Below, piece after piece: positions 34,863 to 43,512 of a DNA stretch of 64,000 nucleotides (position 1 is the stretch's first letter; every line of letters starts with the position of its first letter). Below the pieces are notes generated by a model that saw nothing but the letters and a program-made list of their open reading frames with translations, ran no database searches and was not told the DNA's origin. Origin of the DNA: Bacillota bacterium. Lineage in GTDB: Bacteria > Bacillota > Bacilli > Paenibacillales > NBRC-103111. Position numbers and translations under genes: made by a program. The stretch is taken from NCBI GenBank assembly GCA_023388055.1, contig JAEWGW010000023.1:1-64000 (forward strand), given 5' to 3'.

Positions 34863-35573
34863 GTGAAAATCCGATATATCGCAATTATCGCCGTATGCTT
34901 GCTTCTCGCCGGCTGCGTCAAAACAGGGCGGGACAATATCCACGGCAATGCTGAAATTGATTGGGTGGATTTTGTGATGCTGGACGGCCGCTTTTACAGC
35001 GTATTATATAACGCAGTTCCCGCCAATCTGGAGGATGTGACGGACAAGGCTATAGGCAAGACCGAATTTAAGCTGGCGGGTACGGTAACTAACCCCGGCT
35101 ACAAAACGCAAAATGGAGACGCTTCTTATCTTCCTGTGGGAACAGAGCTGTACCCCATTAAGGGCTTTGAGCCGGCTCAGCTGATTGCAGTCCGTGACCC
35201 GGAGAAGGTGGGCGGATACCGGCTATACGCCGGGGAGGGGCCCTCCCAGCTGCCCCAACTGCAATACGGGGGTATTGCTAAGGACAAGGTCGAGCGCATT
35301 GAGCTTTACCAGAGCCCAGATGCTAGGCCGCCCAGAACGCTGCAGGGCGCAGAGAAGGAGCAGTTTATCCGCCTGCTGGAAATCGGCCAGGACGTGGAGC
35401 GTTACACACCGCAGAATAAAGGTCAGGATCCGGTAGCCTATCAGATGGTGTTTTATACAGGCGATCCACTGGCATTCTCCTTCCCCCTTCAGGATGATGG
35501 CGAACGTGTTTACTTCTTCCCCCAGACCACCCGTCTGGTAGACGCTTCTATCCGCACCCTGCTTCAGCCTTAA
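34863..35573 (+). CDS. Lipoprotein of unknown function
   Basis: 236 residues from the GTG at 34863, which has AGGAGG 9 nt upstream. The signal is KIRYIAIIAVCLLLAGC, with lipobox LLAGC. The mature part is beta-rich with a repeated pattern of short strands (FVMLDGRFYSVLYNA, KLAGTVTNPGY, LPVGTELYPIKGFEPAQLIA) and no metal or catalytic motif that I recognise. Divergent from glnS, monocistronic. Probably membrane-anchored on the outside of the cell. Confidence 0.85.
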   Translation: MKIRYIAIIAVCLLLAGCVKTGRDNIHGNAEIDWVDFVMLDGRFYSVLYNAVPANLEDVTDKAIGKTEFKLAGTVTNPGYKTQNGDASYLPVGTELYPIKGFEPAQLIAVRDPEKVGGYRLYAGEGPSQLPQLQYGGIAKDKVERIELYQSPDARPPRTLQGAEKEQFIRLLEIGQDVERYTPQNKGQDPVAYQMVFYTGDPLAFSFPLQDDGERVYFFPQTTRLVDASIRTLLQP

Positions 35574-35589
35574 GGTGCTTGGGCATCCA

Positions 35590-37092
35590 TTATTTAAAAG
35601 CCATGGCGGCCCTTACCGCCTTCTGCCAGCCGGTGTACAGCTCCTCACGGCGGATAGGCTCCATGGCGGGCTGGTACACCTCCTTGACCGCCCACAAGCG
35701 GGCCAGCTCCTCCCGGTCCGTCCAGAAACCCACGGCCAGTCCGGCCAGGAAGGCCGCCCCCAGGGCGGTGGTTTCCCTAACGGCGGAGCGCTCCACGGGA
35801 ACGCCCAGCATGTCGCTTTGGAACTGCATGAGGAAGCGGTTCTCCACCACCCCTCCATCCACCCGCAGCGCCGACAGCCGGATGCCCGAATCCGCCTCCA
35901 TGGCGTCCAGCACATCCCGGGTCTGGTAAGCCAGGGCCTCCAGCACCGCCCTTATAAAATGCTCCTTGGCCGTGCCCCGGGTCAGCCCGAATACAGCGCC
36001 CCGCACCTCGCTGTCCCAATAAGGGGTGCCTAGTCCGACAAACGCAGGCACCACATACACGCCGTCGGTGGAGTCCACCCGGCGGGCATAAGCCTGGCTG
36101 TCTCCCGCACGTTTGAACATACGCAGCCCGTCCCGCAGCCATTGCACAGCGGAGCCGGCTACGAATACACTGCCCTCCAGGGCGTATTCGGTTATACCGT
36201 CCACCCGCCAGGCGATGGTGGTCAACAGGCCACGGGCCGATTCCACCGCCTGCTGTCCGGTGGACTTCAAGACGAAGCAGCCAGTGCCGTATGTATTCTT
36301 GGCCATACCCGGAGCGAAGCAGGCCTGTCCGAACAAGGCGGCCTGCTGGTCCCCTGCTATCCCGGCAATCGGCACCTCCCGGCCGAAAAAGTGGTACCCC
36401 GCCGTCGCCCCGTACACTTCCGAAGAGGAACGCACCTCCGGCAGCATGGCGGCAGGAATCCCCAGGATATCCAGCAGTTCTTCATCCCACCGTTCCTCGT
36501 GGATATTGTACAGCAGCGTCCGGGAGGCATTGGACGGGTCGGTGACATGCACCCGGCCGCCCGTCAGCTTCCAGACCAGCCAGGTATCGATAGTGCCGAA
36601 GAGAAGCTCCCCGCGCTCCGCCTTCTCTCGCACACCCTCCACCTCATCCAGCAGCCACTTGATCTTCGTCCCGGAGAAATAGGCATCCAGCAAAAGTCCC
36701 GTTTTCTTCTTAAACCGCTCCTCCAGCCCCTCGTCCTTCAGCCTGCTGCAGATTCCGGCGGACTGCCGGGATTGCCAGACAATGGCATGATGCACAGGCA
36801 TTCCGGTAGACTTGTCCCAGACTACCGTGGTTTCCCGCTGGTTGGTAATCCCGATGGCATCGACCCGCGCAGGATCGATGCGGTTCTCCGTCAGCACGGC
36901 GCCGACTGCCGCCAGCACCGATATCCAGATTTCATCCGCATTCTGCTCCACCCAGCCCGGCTTCGGGAAATATTGGGGAAATTCCTTCTGCGCGGTATAA
37001 GCCGCCCTGCCCTTCTTATCGAAGAGAATTGCTCTGGTGCTGGTTGTGCCCTGGTCAATGGCCAGAATATAATGCTCCCCTTTAGCCGCCAC
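35590..37092 (-). CDS. glpK: Glycerol kinase
   Basis: 500 residues from the GTG at 37092, which has GGAGG 9 nt upstream; a longer frame would place this SD inside the protein. FGGY motifs: LAIDQGTTSTRAILFD at the N-terminus, GITNQRETTVVWD, the catalytic-region AGIAGDQQAALFGQ, and FVGLGTPYWDSEVRGA. The loop AGYHFFGREV carries the His that HPr of the phosphotransferase system phosphorylates in Firmicutes enzymes, so activity is probably under catabolite control. It phosphorylates glycerol to glycerol 3-phosphate. No glpF or glpD is adjacent. It lies 60 bp downstream of gpx and may be co-transcribed. Confidence 0.95.
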   Translation of the reverse strand: MAAKGEHYILAIDQGTTSTRAILFDKKGRAAYTAQKEFPQYFPKPGWVEQNADEIWISVLAAVGAVLTENRIDPARVDAIGITNQRETTVVWDKSTGMPVHHAIVWQSRQSAGICSRLKDEGLEERFKKKTGLLLDAYFSGTKIKWLLDEVEGVREKAERGELLFGTIDTWLVWKLTGGRVHVTDPSNASRTLLYNIHEERWDEELLDILGIPAAMLPEVRSSSEVYGATAGYHFFGREVPIAGIAGDQQAALFGQACFAPGMAKNTYGTGCFVLKSTGQQAVESARGLLTTIAWRVDGITEYALEGSVFVAGSAVQWLRDGLRMFKRAGDSQAYARRVDSTDGVYVVPAFVGLGTPYWDSEVRGAVFGLTRGTAKEHFIRAVLEALAYQTRDVLDAMEADSGIRLSALRVDGGVVENRFLMQFQSDMLGVPVERSAVRETTALGAAFLAGLAVGFWTDREELARLWAVKEVYQPAMEPIRREELYTGWQKAVRAAMAFK

Positions 37093-37152
37093 TCTTGGTA
37101 TCCTCCGTTTCTTCAAGAAAGACCCACCGTCTCCGGCAGGTCCTTCCCGTTC

Positions 37153-37698
37153 CTATAACAGCTTCTCTATATCCGATCCGATATCCAGCGGGTCCACCGA
37201 TGACTCATACCGGGTGACCACACGGCCTTGGCGGTCAATGAGAAATTTGGTGAAGTTCCATTTGATCTCGTCATTGTGCAGCTCCTCCGGCATTTTCTCC
37301 GCAAACATATTATGCAGCAGCTTGCCGGTGGGCTGGGACTGGTCGAAGCCCTGGAACGGGGCGGTTTTCGTCAGATAGGCGAACAGCGGATGTTTGCCCG
37401 GCCCCTTCACCTCCAGCTTCTCAAAGAGCGGGAAGGTGACGCCGTAGTTGATCTGGCAGAAGGTATGCACCTCCTCATTCTCGCCGGGCTCCTGCTCCCC
37501 GAATTGGTTGCAAGGGAAACCCAGAATGACAAACCCGCGGTCGTAGTAGGTTTCATAAAGCTTCTGCAGGTCGCTGTACTGGGGCGTAAAGCCGCAGCGG
37601 CTGGCTGTATTGACAATCAGCAGCACCTTGCCCTCGTAGCTTTCCAGCGGGACTTGGACACCCCGGATATTATTGGCGGAAAAGAGATACACACTCAT
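37153..37698 (-). CDS. bsaA: Glutathione/thioredoxin peroxidase, BsaA-like
   Basis: 181 residues. The catalytic triad is present: Cys in NTASRCGFTPQY (about residue 35, Cys in place of selenocysteine), Gln in GFPCNQFGEQEPG and Trp in IKWNFTKFLIDRQG. It reduces hydrogen and lipid hydroperoxides, in Firmicutes most likely with thioredoxin. AGGAGCG precedes the ATG. A 63-bp inverted repeat lies about 55 bp upstream of the start codon (37754-37816). Confidence 0.93.
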   Translation of the reverse strand: MSVYLFSANNIRGVQVPLESYEGKVLLIVNTASRCGFTPQYSDLQKLYETYYDRGFVILGFPCNQFGEQEPGENEEVHTFCQINYGVTFPLFEKLEVKGPGKHPLFAYLTKTAPFQGFDQSQPTGKLLHNMFAEKMPEELHNDEIKWNFTKFLIDRQGRVVTRYESSVDPLDIGSDIEKLL

Positions 37699-37753
37699 CT
37701 AAGCTCACGCTCCTGTGGCCCTTGGCCCGGTCTAAGGAGCTGCGAGGAAATTA

Positions 37754-37816
37754 GTACCCGCTTTTGCTGACAAAATCTCCACGGTTTTGGGAGTTTTGTC
37801 AGCAAATTAGCGGTAC
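37754..37816. repeat. Imperfect inverted repeat between sfsA and the peroxidase gene
   Basis: A perfect 13-bp arm TTTGCTGACAAAA (37763-37775) with TTTTGTCAGCAAA (37794-37806), extended outward by GTACC and GCGGTAC. No T run follows, so it may be a mobile palindromic element or an operator rather than a terminator. Confidence 0.6.
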
Positions 37817-37887
37817 TTTATTTCGTCGCAGTCTCTAAGGTTCTATGGAATATTGTGCCACAGCCCAAGAAGGAGTACAAGCGGATG

Positions 37888-38592
37888 CTACAGCACAACC
37901 TCCACCGGCTTGCCCATCACCATGGAATCCGGCGTCACCCATGTATCGTAGGCCAGCACCTGTACTCCGGAGCCCGCAGCCACCCGCAGTGCTTGGGCAA
38001 AAGCCGGGTCCATCACCGCATTGGGCTCGAAGCGGCTGACGCCGTTCATTTGGATCAGGAACAATAGATACCCCCGGTAGCCGGCCTTCACCGCCTCCAC
38101 CATTTCCAGCACATGACGGGTTCCCCGGGCTGTAGGCGCATCGGGAAAACGGACAATGCCGTCCTTCTCCAGGGTCACCCCCTTGACCTCCATAAAGGCC
38201 TTCACTCCGTTGACGGTTTCCCAATACAGGTCAAACCGGGAGCCCCCGAAGCGCATCTCCGGCCGGACCGCAGCAAGCGGCTCTCCCGCCACACTGTTCA
38301 ATTGGCCGGACAAAGCGGCCTCCAGCACCACCCGGTTGGGGGCCTGGGAATCCATATTGATCAGCAGCTCCCCTTTGTAAACGGCGACGAGGGAGTAGGC
38401 CGTACGCCTGGGAGCGCCGGGCGCTGCCTGCTCCAGCACCACCCGGGCGCCGGGCACCAATAGCTCGGCACAGCGTCCGGTATTCTTCACATGCACCGTC
38501 TCCTCGGTGCCGCCGATCTCCACCAGGGCGATAAACCGGTTGGGCCTCTTGAGGAAACGTCCCTCCACAGTACGGGTATATTGCATCATCAC
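37888..38592 (-). CDS. sfsA: SfsA-family nuclease
   Basis: Up to 234 residues; three start codons (GTG 38592, ATG 38589, ATG 38586) follow AAGGAAG, and the later ones have better spacing. Family motifs: RFIALVEIGG and HVKNTGRCAELLVPGARV in the N-terminal OB-like domain, then the PD-(D/E)XK-type core SRFDLYWE with AFMEVKGVTLEKDG, and FPDAPTARGTRHVLEM. SfsA was first named for sugar fermentation stimulation; the family is now regarded as nucleases. The Asp and the Glu-x-Lys catalytic residues are present. Monocistronic. Confidence 0.92.
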   Translation of the reverse strand: MMMQYTRTVEGRFLKRPNRFIALVEIGGTEETVHVKNTGRCAELLVPGARVVLEQAAPGAPRRTAYSLVAVYKGELLINMDSQAPNRVVLEAALSGQLNSVAGEPLAAVRPEMRFGGSRFDLYWETVNGVKAFMEVKGVTLEKDGIVRFPDAPTARGTRHVLEMVEAVKAGYRGYLLFLIQMNGVSRFEPNAVMDPAFAQALRVAAGSGVQVLAYDTWVTPDSMVMGKPVEVVL

Positions 38593-38665
38593 TCTTCCTT
38601 TTCATAACGAAAGCCCGGCGGCGGCGCTTGGGGCGCGGCTCGGCACGGACTTGAGAGTTATCGGT

Positions 38666-39508
38666 CTATTTGGGCTCCGGCACCGTAACAAGGGTGAAGC
38701 CCTTCTTGCGGATGCCCTCGATAATACCGGGTAAAGCAGCAATGGTGGACGGGTTATCATGCATCACGATAATACTGCCTGACCGAACCTCCGACAGTAC
38801 ATTCTTCGTGATCTTGGCGGCATCTCCCGCCTCCCAATCCTTGGGGTCCTCATTCCACAGAATCATGCTCATCCCATGCCCCTCGGTAATCAGCTTCGTA
38901 TCGTTATTATAGCTGCCATAGGGGGGACGGAACAGCTTCACTGACGTTTTGCTCCACTTCTCCAGCTTCTTGAGCCCGGTGTCAAACTCCTTCAGCTGTC
39001 CATCATAATTCAGCTTCGTCATCTGCGGGTGCACATCGGAGTGATATCCGATCCCGTGGCGCTCGTAGACGGCCTGGGTGACGGAATCATGGTACTTCTC
39101 CACATTCTGCCCCAGAAAAAAGAAGGTCACCTTGGCGTCGCAATTCTTCAGCACCTTCAACAGCTTGCCGGTGTCCTTGGTTGGGCCGTCATCGATGGTG
39201 ATGGCCACCTGATTCTTGCCCACGGCATACACAGGCTTCAGAGCGGATTCCGGGCGGGCGGGTTTGCCGCTGTCCGGCTGGACGGTCTCCTCTGCAGGTT
39301 TGCCGGATTCCGGCGAAGGAACAATGGGAGACGGCTCCGCTGATGCAGCCGGCGGGGCGGGTGTTGCGGTGGAACTGGCGGTGGGGAACGGAGATACTGC
39401 CGCTTCCTGGGGTGCTGCCGCAGCCTGGTTACCGGACCGGCTGCATCCGCTCATCACGAGTAGGGCTGCCGAGGCACAGATCAGCACCGCTTGCGCTAAT
39501 TTCTTCAT
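38666..39508 (-). CDS. Lipoprotein polysaccharide deacetylase (CE4/NodB)
   Basis: 280 residues. Lipoprotein signal KKLAQAVLICASAALLVMSGC, then a Pro/Ala/Ser-rich linker of about 70 residues. The NodB domain shows motif 1 VAITIDDGPTKDT with the catalytic Asp pair, motif 2 YHSDVHPQM (zinc His residues), motif 3 LFRPPYGSYNND and the C-terminal IIVMHDNPST. Anchored outside the membrane, it should deacetylate N-acetylglucosamine in peptidoglycan or another wall polymer. Monocistronic. Confidence 0.93.
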   Translation of the reverse strand: MKKLAQAVLICASAALLVMSGCSRSGNQAAAAPQEAAVSPFPTASSTATPAPPAASAEPSPIVPSPESGKPAEETVQPDSGKPARPESALKPVYAVGKNQVAITIDDGPTKDTGKLLKVLKNCDAKVTFFFLGQNVEKYHDSVTQAVYERHGIGYHSDVHPQMTKLNYDGQLKEFDTGLKKLEKWSKTSVKLFRPPYGSYNNDTKLITEGHGMSMILWNEDPKDWEAGDAAKITKNVLSEVRSGSIIVMHDNPSTIAALPGIIEGIRKKGFTLVTVPEPK

Positions 39509-39753
39509 GTTAGTCTACCTGCCTTAGTTGGCTACAAAATCAGGGAGCGCCTCTTGGAACGGATGTTGCAAGACGAAACGGACAGCCTGGTTTCTACCAG
39601 AGTTCCCTCTAGCATACCGGATATGGGCCAGCCGGTCTATAGATTTATAGAGGCGTAACAATTGTTTCATTTCCTCTACCGCTACCTGTATTTATTAGAC
39701 GAAATAGTGTATTTGGAAGTTCACATTTTTAGAAGGCGGACAAGCAAAAAAGT

Positions 39754-39782
39754 TTGACCCCCCCAACCAAAAGGTGTATAAA
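39754..39782 (+). promoter_or_regulatory. SigA promoter of the quinone oxidoreductase-like gene
   Basis: TTGACC (39754-39759), an exact 17-bp spacer with C and A runs, TATAAA (39777-39782). The remaining gap from 39509 shows no gene. Confidence 0.75.
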
Positions 39783-39828
39783 GGGTACAGCTATGTATAC
39801 CGTGCAAGTCGAAAGGAGTTTAAAGGTT

Positions 39829-40830
39829 ATGACAGCCGAATTTCAGGCCCTGGAGGTTAACAAAGGCGAAGCATTCACTGTCGGTATCCGTTCACTGACC
39901 CTGGGTGAGCTGCCCCAAGGGGAGGTCGTCATCAAGGTGGCGTATTCCAGTGTCAATTACAAGGATGGGCTGGCTTCCATACCGGAGGGAAATATCGTCA
40001 GGAGTTATCCGTTTATCCCCGGCATCGATTTGTCCGGATATGTGGTCTCCTCGACAGATCCTCGGTTCCATGAGGGTCAAAAGGTGCTGGCCACCGGCTA
40101 TGGCATTGGCGTGAGCCATTTTGGCGGCTACAGCGAATATGCCCGGCTGCCAGCAGAATGGGTAGTACCGCTGCCGGACGGATTATCTCTGCGAGAGGCC
40201 ATGATTTATGGAACTGCGGGCTTCACCGCTGCGTTGTCCATCAAACACCTGGAGGAAAAGGGCATCTCCCCTGAAAAGGGCAAGGTGCTGGTGACGGGAG
40301 CCTCCGGCGGAGTGGGCGGTGCAGCTGTGGTGATGCTGGCGCAAAAGGGATATACGGTAGCCGCCAGCACCGGACGCAGCGAAGAGGCCGGTTATCTGCG
40401 GGAGCTAGGCGCAAGCGAGGTGCTGTCCCGGGAGGATGTGTATGCCGGCGGGAACGTGAAGCCGCTGGACAAGCAGCTGTGGCAGGCAGCGGTGGACCCT
40501 GTTGGCGGCACACAGCTGGCCGCTGTGCTGAGCCGGATCGCGTACCGCGGCGCAGTAGCCGTCAGCGGACTTACCGGCGGCACAGCCGTGCCTGCCAGCG
40601 TGCTGCCCTTTATTCTGCGGGGCGTAAGCCTCTTGGGCATTGATTCGGTCATGTGTCCCGCCGCCGAGCGGGAGGAACTATGGAAGCTCATGGCAGGCAG
40701 CTGGAAGCCGGAGCAGCTGGACAAGCTGGTGAACCGCGAGGTGACTCTGGCGGAGCTGCCCCAGGCGCTTTCGGATATTCTCAAGTCCGCCACCCGCGGC
40801 AGAGTTCTGGTGCGTGTAGCAGGAGAATAG
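39829..40830 (+). CDS. MDR-family NADPH oxidoreductase, YhfP/AcuI-like
   Basis: 333 residues from the ATG at 39829 (AAGGAG 10 nt upstream). The N-terminal GroES-like domain shows VAYSSVNYKDGLA and FIPGIDLSGYV; the Rossmann part has VLVTGASGGVGGAAVVMLAQKG and AASTGRSEEAGYLRELGA. No catalytic-zinc Cys/His set is seen, as in the YhdH/YhfP/AcuI (acrylyl-CoA or quinone reductase) branch. Likely a cytoplasmic enone or acyl-CoA reductase; substrate not predictable. Confidence 0.9.
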   Translation: MTAEFQALEVNKGEAFTVGIRSLTLGELPQGEVVIKVAYSSVNYKDGLASIPEGNIVRSYPFIPGIDLSGYVVSSTDPRFHEGQKVLATGYGIGVSHFGGYSEYARLPAEWVVPLPDGLSLREAMIYGTAGFTAALSIKHLEEKGISPEKGKVLVTGASGGVGGAAVVMLAQKGYTVAASTGRSEEAGYLRELGASEVLSREDVYAGGNVKPLDKQLWQAAVDPVGGTQLAAVLSRIAYRGAVAVSGLTGGTAVPASVLPFILRGVSLLGIDSVMCPAAEREELWKLMAGSWKPEQLDKLVNREVTLAELPQALSDILKSATRGRVLVRVAGE

Positions 40831-40849
40831 TAAGCTCAATTACGGTGTT

Positions 40850-40879
40850 AAGCCGCCTTCCTCGGAGGGCGGCTTTTTT
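40850..40879 (+). terminator. Terminator of the oxidoreductase gene
   Basis: A 12-bp stem AAGCCGCCTTCC / GGAGGGCGGCTT (one G-T pair) followed by six T. Confidence 0.92.
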
Positions 40880-40973
40880 CTATTTCTTTAAGCGGACATT
40901 CAGCCAGGACTCAGGGCGGGTTAAGTCCGCAGCCGTAGAATGAGAACAGTCATCAGGGAGGAGGGATTCCGGT

Positions 40974-41945
40974 TTGAAATCGTGGAACCGCAAAAAAACG
41001 GGGCTGCTGGTTGCCCTTCTGATAGTGCTGCTCATCGGGGGAGTGCTCTACAAGCTGGCAGACCGTTATGTAATCGAGCATGTGGAAATGAGGGTTACAG
41101 CAGCGGCGGAGAGCACACCAACCGATGGAAACAACAGCGGCGGGGGATCCGGCAGCGGAGTACAGACGGAAACGGACAACCCGATGGTTTTCTCCGACGA
41201 TTGGAGCTACCGCAGCAGTGATATCAACATCAGCATCCGCCAGGTGGAGACTGGCGAAGGCAAAGAGAAAATCACCTACTATGTAGCGGATGTTCAGCTC
41301 CAGAATGGGGCAAGCCTGAGCTCCGCCTTTGCCAAAAACGCCTTTGGCCGCAACATTATTGAGAATACATCCGTGATTGCCGCCAATAACAATGCCCTGT
41401 TTGCCATCAACGGGGACTATTACGGGTTCCGCAGCGACGGGGTCATCATCCGCAACGGCACCTTGTACCGCAATGAACCTGCCCGTACAGGGCTGGCCCT
41501 TTACGCCGACGGTACCATACAATCCTACGACGAAACCAAAAAAACCGCCGCCTCTCTCTTAGCGGACGGCGTCACACAAACCTATTCCTTTGGCCCTGCG
41601 CTGGTGTCGGACGGCAAGGTAGCCGCTGACCTGGAACAAGTGAAGATCGACACCAACTTCGGCAACCGCTCCATCCAGGGGGCCAACCCGCGTACAGGCA
41701 TCGGACTGATCTCGGCCAACCACTATCTTTTCGTCGTGGTGGACGGACGCAAGGAGGGCTACAGCGCCGGCATGACGCTGAGCCAGTTTGCCCAGCTGTT
41801 CAAGGAGCTGGGAGCAGCCGAAGCCTACAATCTGGACGGCGGAGGATCGTCCACCATGGTTTTTCAGGGCCGGGTCGTGAACAATCCCCTGGGCAAAGAA
41901 ACCGAACGCGGCGTCAGCGACATTCTCTACGTTCCCGCTCCTTGA
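40974..41945 (+). CDS. Phosphodiester glycosidase (NAGPA-like) membrane-anchored protein
   Basis: 323 residues from a TTG, which has GGGAGGAGGG 7 nt upstream. One N-terminal membrane anchor (KKTGLLVALLIVLLIGGVLY) then a Ser/Gly-rich linker to about residue 65. The catalytic domain shows the NAGPA family pattern: NALFAINGDYYGFRSDG, then AYNLDGGGSSTMVFQGRVVN near the C-terminus. The family cleaves sugar-1-phosphodiester bonds, which in Gram-positives occur in wall or membrane glycopolymers. A GT2-GtrA gene follows 143 bp downstream on the same strand, consistent with a shared surface-glycan role. Confidence 0.88.
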   Translation: MKSWNRKKTGLLVALLIVLLIGGVLYKLADRYVIEHVEMRVTAAAESTPTDGNNSGGGSGSGVQTETDNPMVFSDDWSYRSSDINISIRQVETGEGKEKITYYVADVQLQNGASLSSAFAKNAFGRNIIENTSVIAANNNALFAINGDYYGFRSDGVIIRNGTLYRNEPARTGLALYADGTIQSYDETKKTAASLLADGVTQTYSFGPALVSDGKVAADLEQVKIDTNFGNRSIQGANPRTGIGLISANHYLFVVVDGRKEGYSAGMTLSQFAQLFKELGAAEAYNLDGGGSSTMVFQGRVVNNPLGKETERGVSDILYVPAP

Positions 41946-42088
41946 CGGCGGGTGGGTTCGTACTTACTCGGGCTTGCCCCGCGAGACCCACAGCCTGGTT
42001 CACGAGACGCATTCCTCGCGGATTTCGGCAAGCTCAGTTCCCCCTGCACACGGTCCGGCTGATCACATTTTGAATGGAGGCGGCATAG

Positions 42089-43102
42089 ATGCATGTATTG
42101 ATACCGGCTTATGAACCCGACCAACGGCTGCTGGAGCTGATCCTCCAGTTAAAAGCCTCCGGAATGTCCGACATTCTGGTGGTGGATGACGGAAGCGGGG
42201 AGCACTATGCCCCCTTATTCCGCGCTGCCGAGGCAGAAGGCTGCACCGTACTGGTCCACCCGGTGAACCGGGGCAAGGGCCGGGCGCTCAAAACAGGCTT
42301 CCGCTACCTGCTGGATGCGGGCCGGGCGGATACGGTGGTTTGTGCGGACAGTGACGGCCAGCATTTGCCCCAGGATATTTTGCGGGTGGCACAGGCTGTT
42401 GGGGAGGCACCCGACCGGATGGTCCTGGGCAGCCGCCAGTTCACCGGCAAGGTTCCTTTGCGCAGCAGCATCGGCAACACGGCCACCCGGAAGATTTATT
42501 CCTTCCTTGCAGGCATCCCGCTGCAGGATACGCAGACCGGGCTGCGGGGATACCCGCCGGAGATGCTGGAGTGGCTCTGCCAGGTACCGGGAGAACGGTT
42601 CGAATACGAAATGAACCTCCTTCTGCAGGCCCCCGGAGCAGGCTATTCCTTCCGCGAGCTGCCCATTGAAACCGTCTATATCGACCACAACAGCTCCTCC
42701 CACTTCCGCCCCTTGGCAGATTCCCTGAAAATCTATTGGCCGATCGCCAAGTTCGGCTCCGTGTCCCTGATTTCCGCCCTGCTGGACATCCTGCTGCTGA
42801 TGCTGATCCAATACGGCACCGGCAATCTGCTGCTTGCTGTATGGGGAGCGCGGTTGTGCAGCGCAGCTTTTAACTATGGCATGAACAAAACCTTCGTATT
42901 CACCAGCGGCAAGCCGGCCCCGGTCCGGCGGTCCATGTCCAAATATATCGCCTTGGCGGGTGTCGTCCTGCTGTTGAATTACGGCCTGATGTCCCTCTTA
43001 TTCGGGCAAGCAGGCCTCCCTCTCCTGGCAGCCAAGCTGCTGACAGAGGCCATGCTATTCCTCTTCAGCTATTGGTGCCAGCAGCGTTTTGTATATGCAT
43101 AA
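42089..43102 (+). CDS. GT2 glycosyltransferase fused to a GtrA domain
   Basis: 337 residues. The N-terminal GT-A domain (about 1-215) shows VLIPAYEPD, VVDDGSGEH, ADSDGQHLPQDI and QDTQTGLRGYP, typical of DPM1-like polyprenyl-phosphate glycosyltransferases. The C-terminal part (about 220-337) has four helices with FNYGMNKTFVF, the GtrA signature; GtrA is a flippase-like domain for lipid-linked sugars. Fusion in one protein couples synthesis and export of the lipid-phosphate sugar. GGAGGCGG lies upstream of the ATG. Confidence 0.92.
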   Translation: MHVLIPAYEPDQRLLELILQLKASGMSDILVVDDGSGEHYAPLFRAAEAEGCTVLVHPVNRGKGRALKTGFRYLLDAGRADTVVCADSDGQHLPQDILRVAQAVGEAPDRMVLGSRQFTGKVPLRSSIGNTATRKIYSFLAGIPLQDTQTGLRGYPPEMLEWLCQVPGERFEYEMNLLLQAPGAGYSFRELPIETVYIDHNSSSHFRPLADSLKIYWPIAKFGSVSLISALLDILLLMLIQYGTGNLLLAVWGARLCSAAFNYGMNKTFVFTSGKPAPVRRSMSKYIALAGVVLLLNYGLMSLLFGQAGLPLLAAKLLTEAMLFLFSYWCQQRFVYA

Positions 43103-43125
43103 AAGGGGCTCCAGGAGCCCCTTTT
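43101..43125 (+). terminator. Terminator of the GT2-GtrA gene
   Basis: A 12-bp A/T- and GC-rich arm AAAAGGGGCTCC mirrored around one base, ending in TTTT. It overlaps the stop codon. Confidence 0.8.
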
Positions 43126-43446
43126 CGTGCACTATCCCATTGGTTCATGGGGCGAACGTCTCTTTTCGTGCACTATCCCATTGGCTCAGGAGTGAACGTC
43201 TCTTTTCGTGCACTATCGCGTTGGCTCAGGAGTGAGCGTCTCTTTTCGTGCACTATCCCCCCTGCTCAGGTGGCGGACTTCTCTTTTCTTCCATTATCCC
43301 TTTCGCTCAGGATCGAACGTTCCATTCTTACATTATCCCCTCTGCACAGGGTCGGACTTTCCTTACCCTTCATTATCCCCTTCGCTCAGGATCAGAAAGG
43401 TCGAAATGAGGCGCTCCCTGAGCCAAGGGGATAGTGTCCGAAAAGA
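43121..43446. repeat. 40-bp tandem repeat array ending in one inverted copy
   Basis: Seven direct units starting at about 43121, 43162, 43202, 43242, 43283, 43323 and 43362 (period 39-41 bp, core TTTTCGTGCACTATCCCATT then GGCTCAGG), progressively diverged towards the end. An eighth, inverted copy follows at about 43415-43446. One more inverted copy is at 12817-12840. Fills the gap between convergent genes; no gene or CRISPR-type spacers seen. Confidence 0.85.
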
Positions 43447-43512
43447 CGCAAAAACCCCCTCTACACCGGAGGAGGTCTATGCCTAGAACAGAGTGACGCG
43501 AGTCGCCTCCCC

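Noticed and set aside
43121..43446. CRISPR array
   Set aside because: The units are contiguous 40-bp repeats that diverge gradually, without constant repeats separated by unique spacers, and no cas gene is near.
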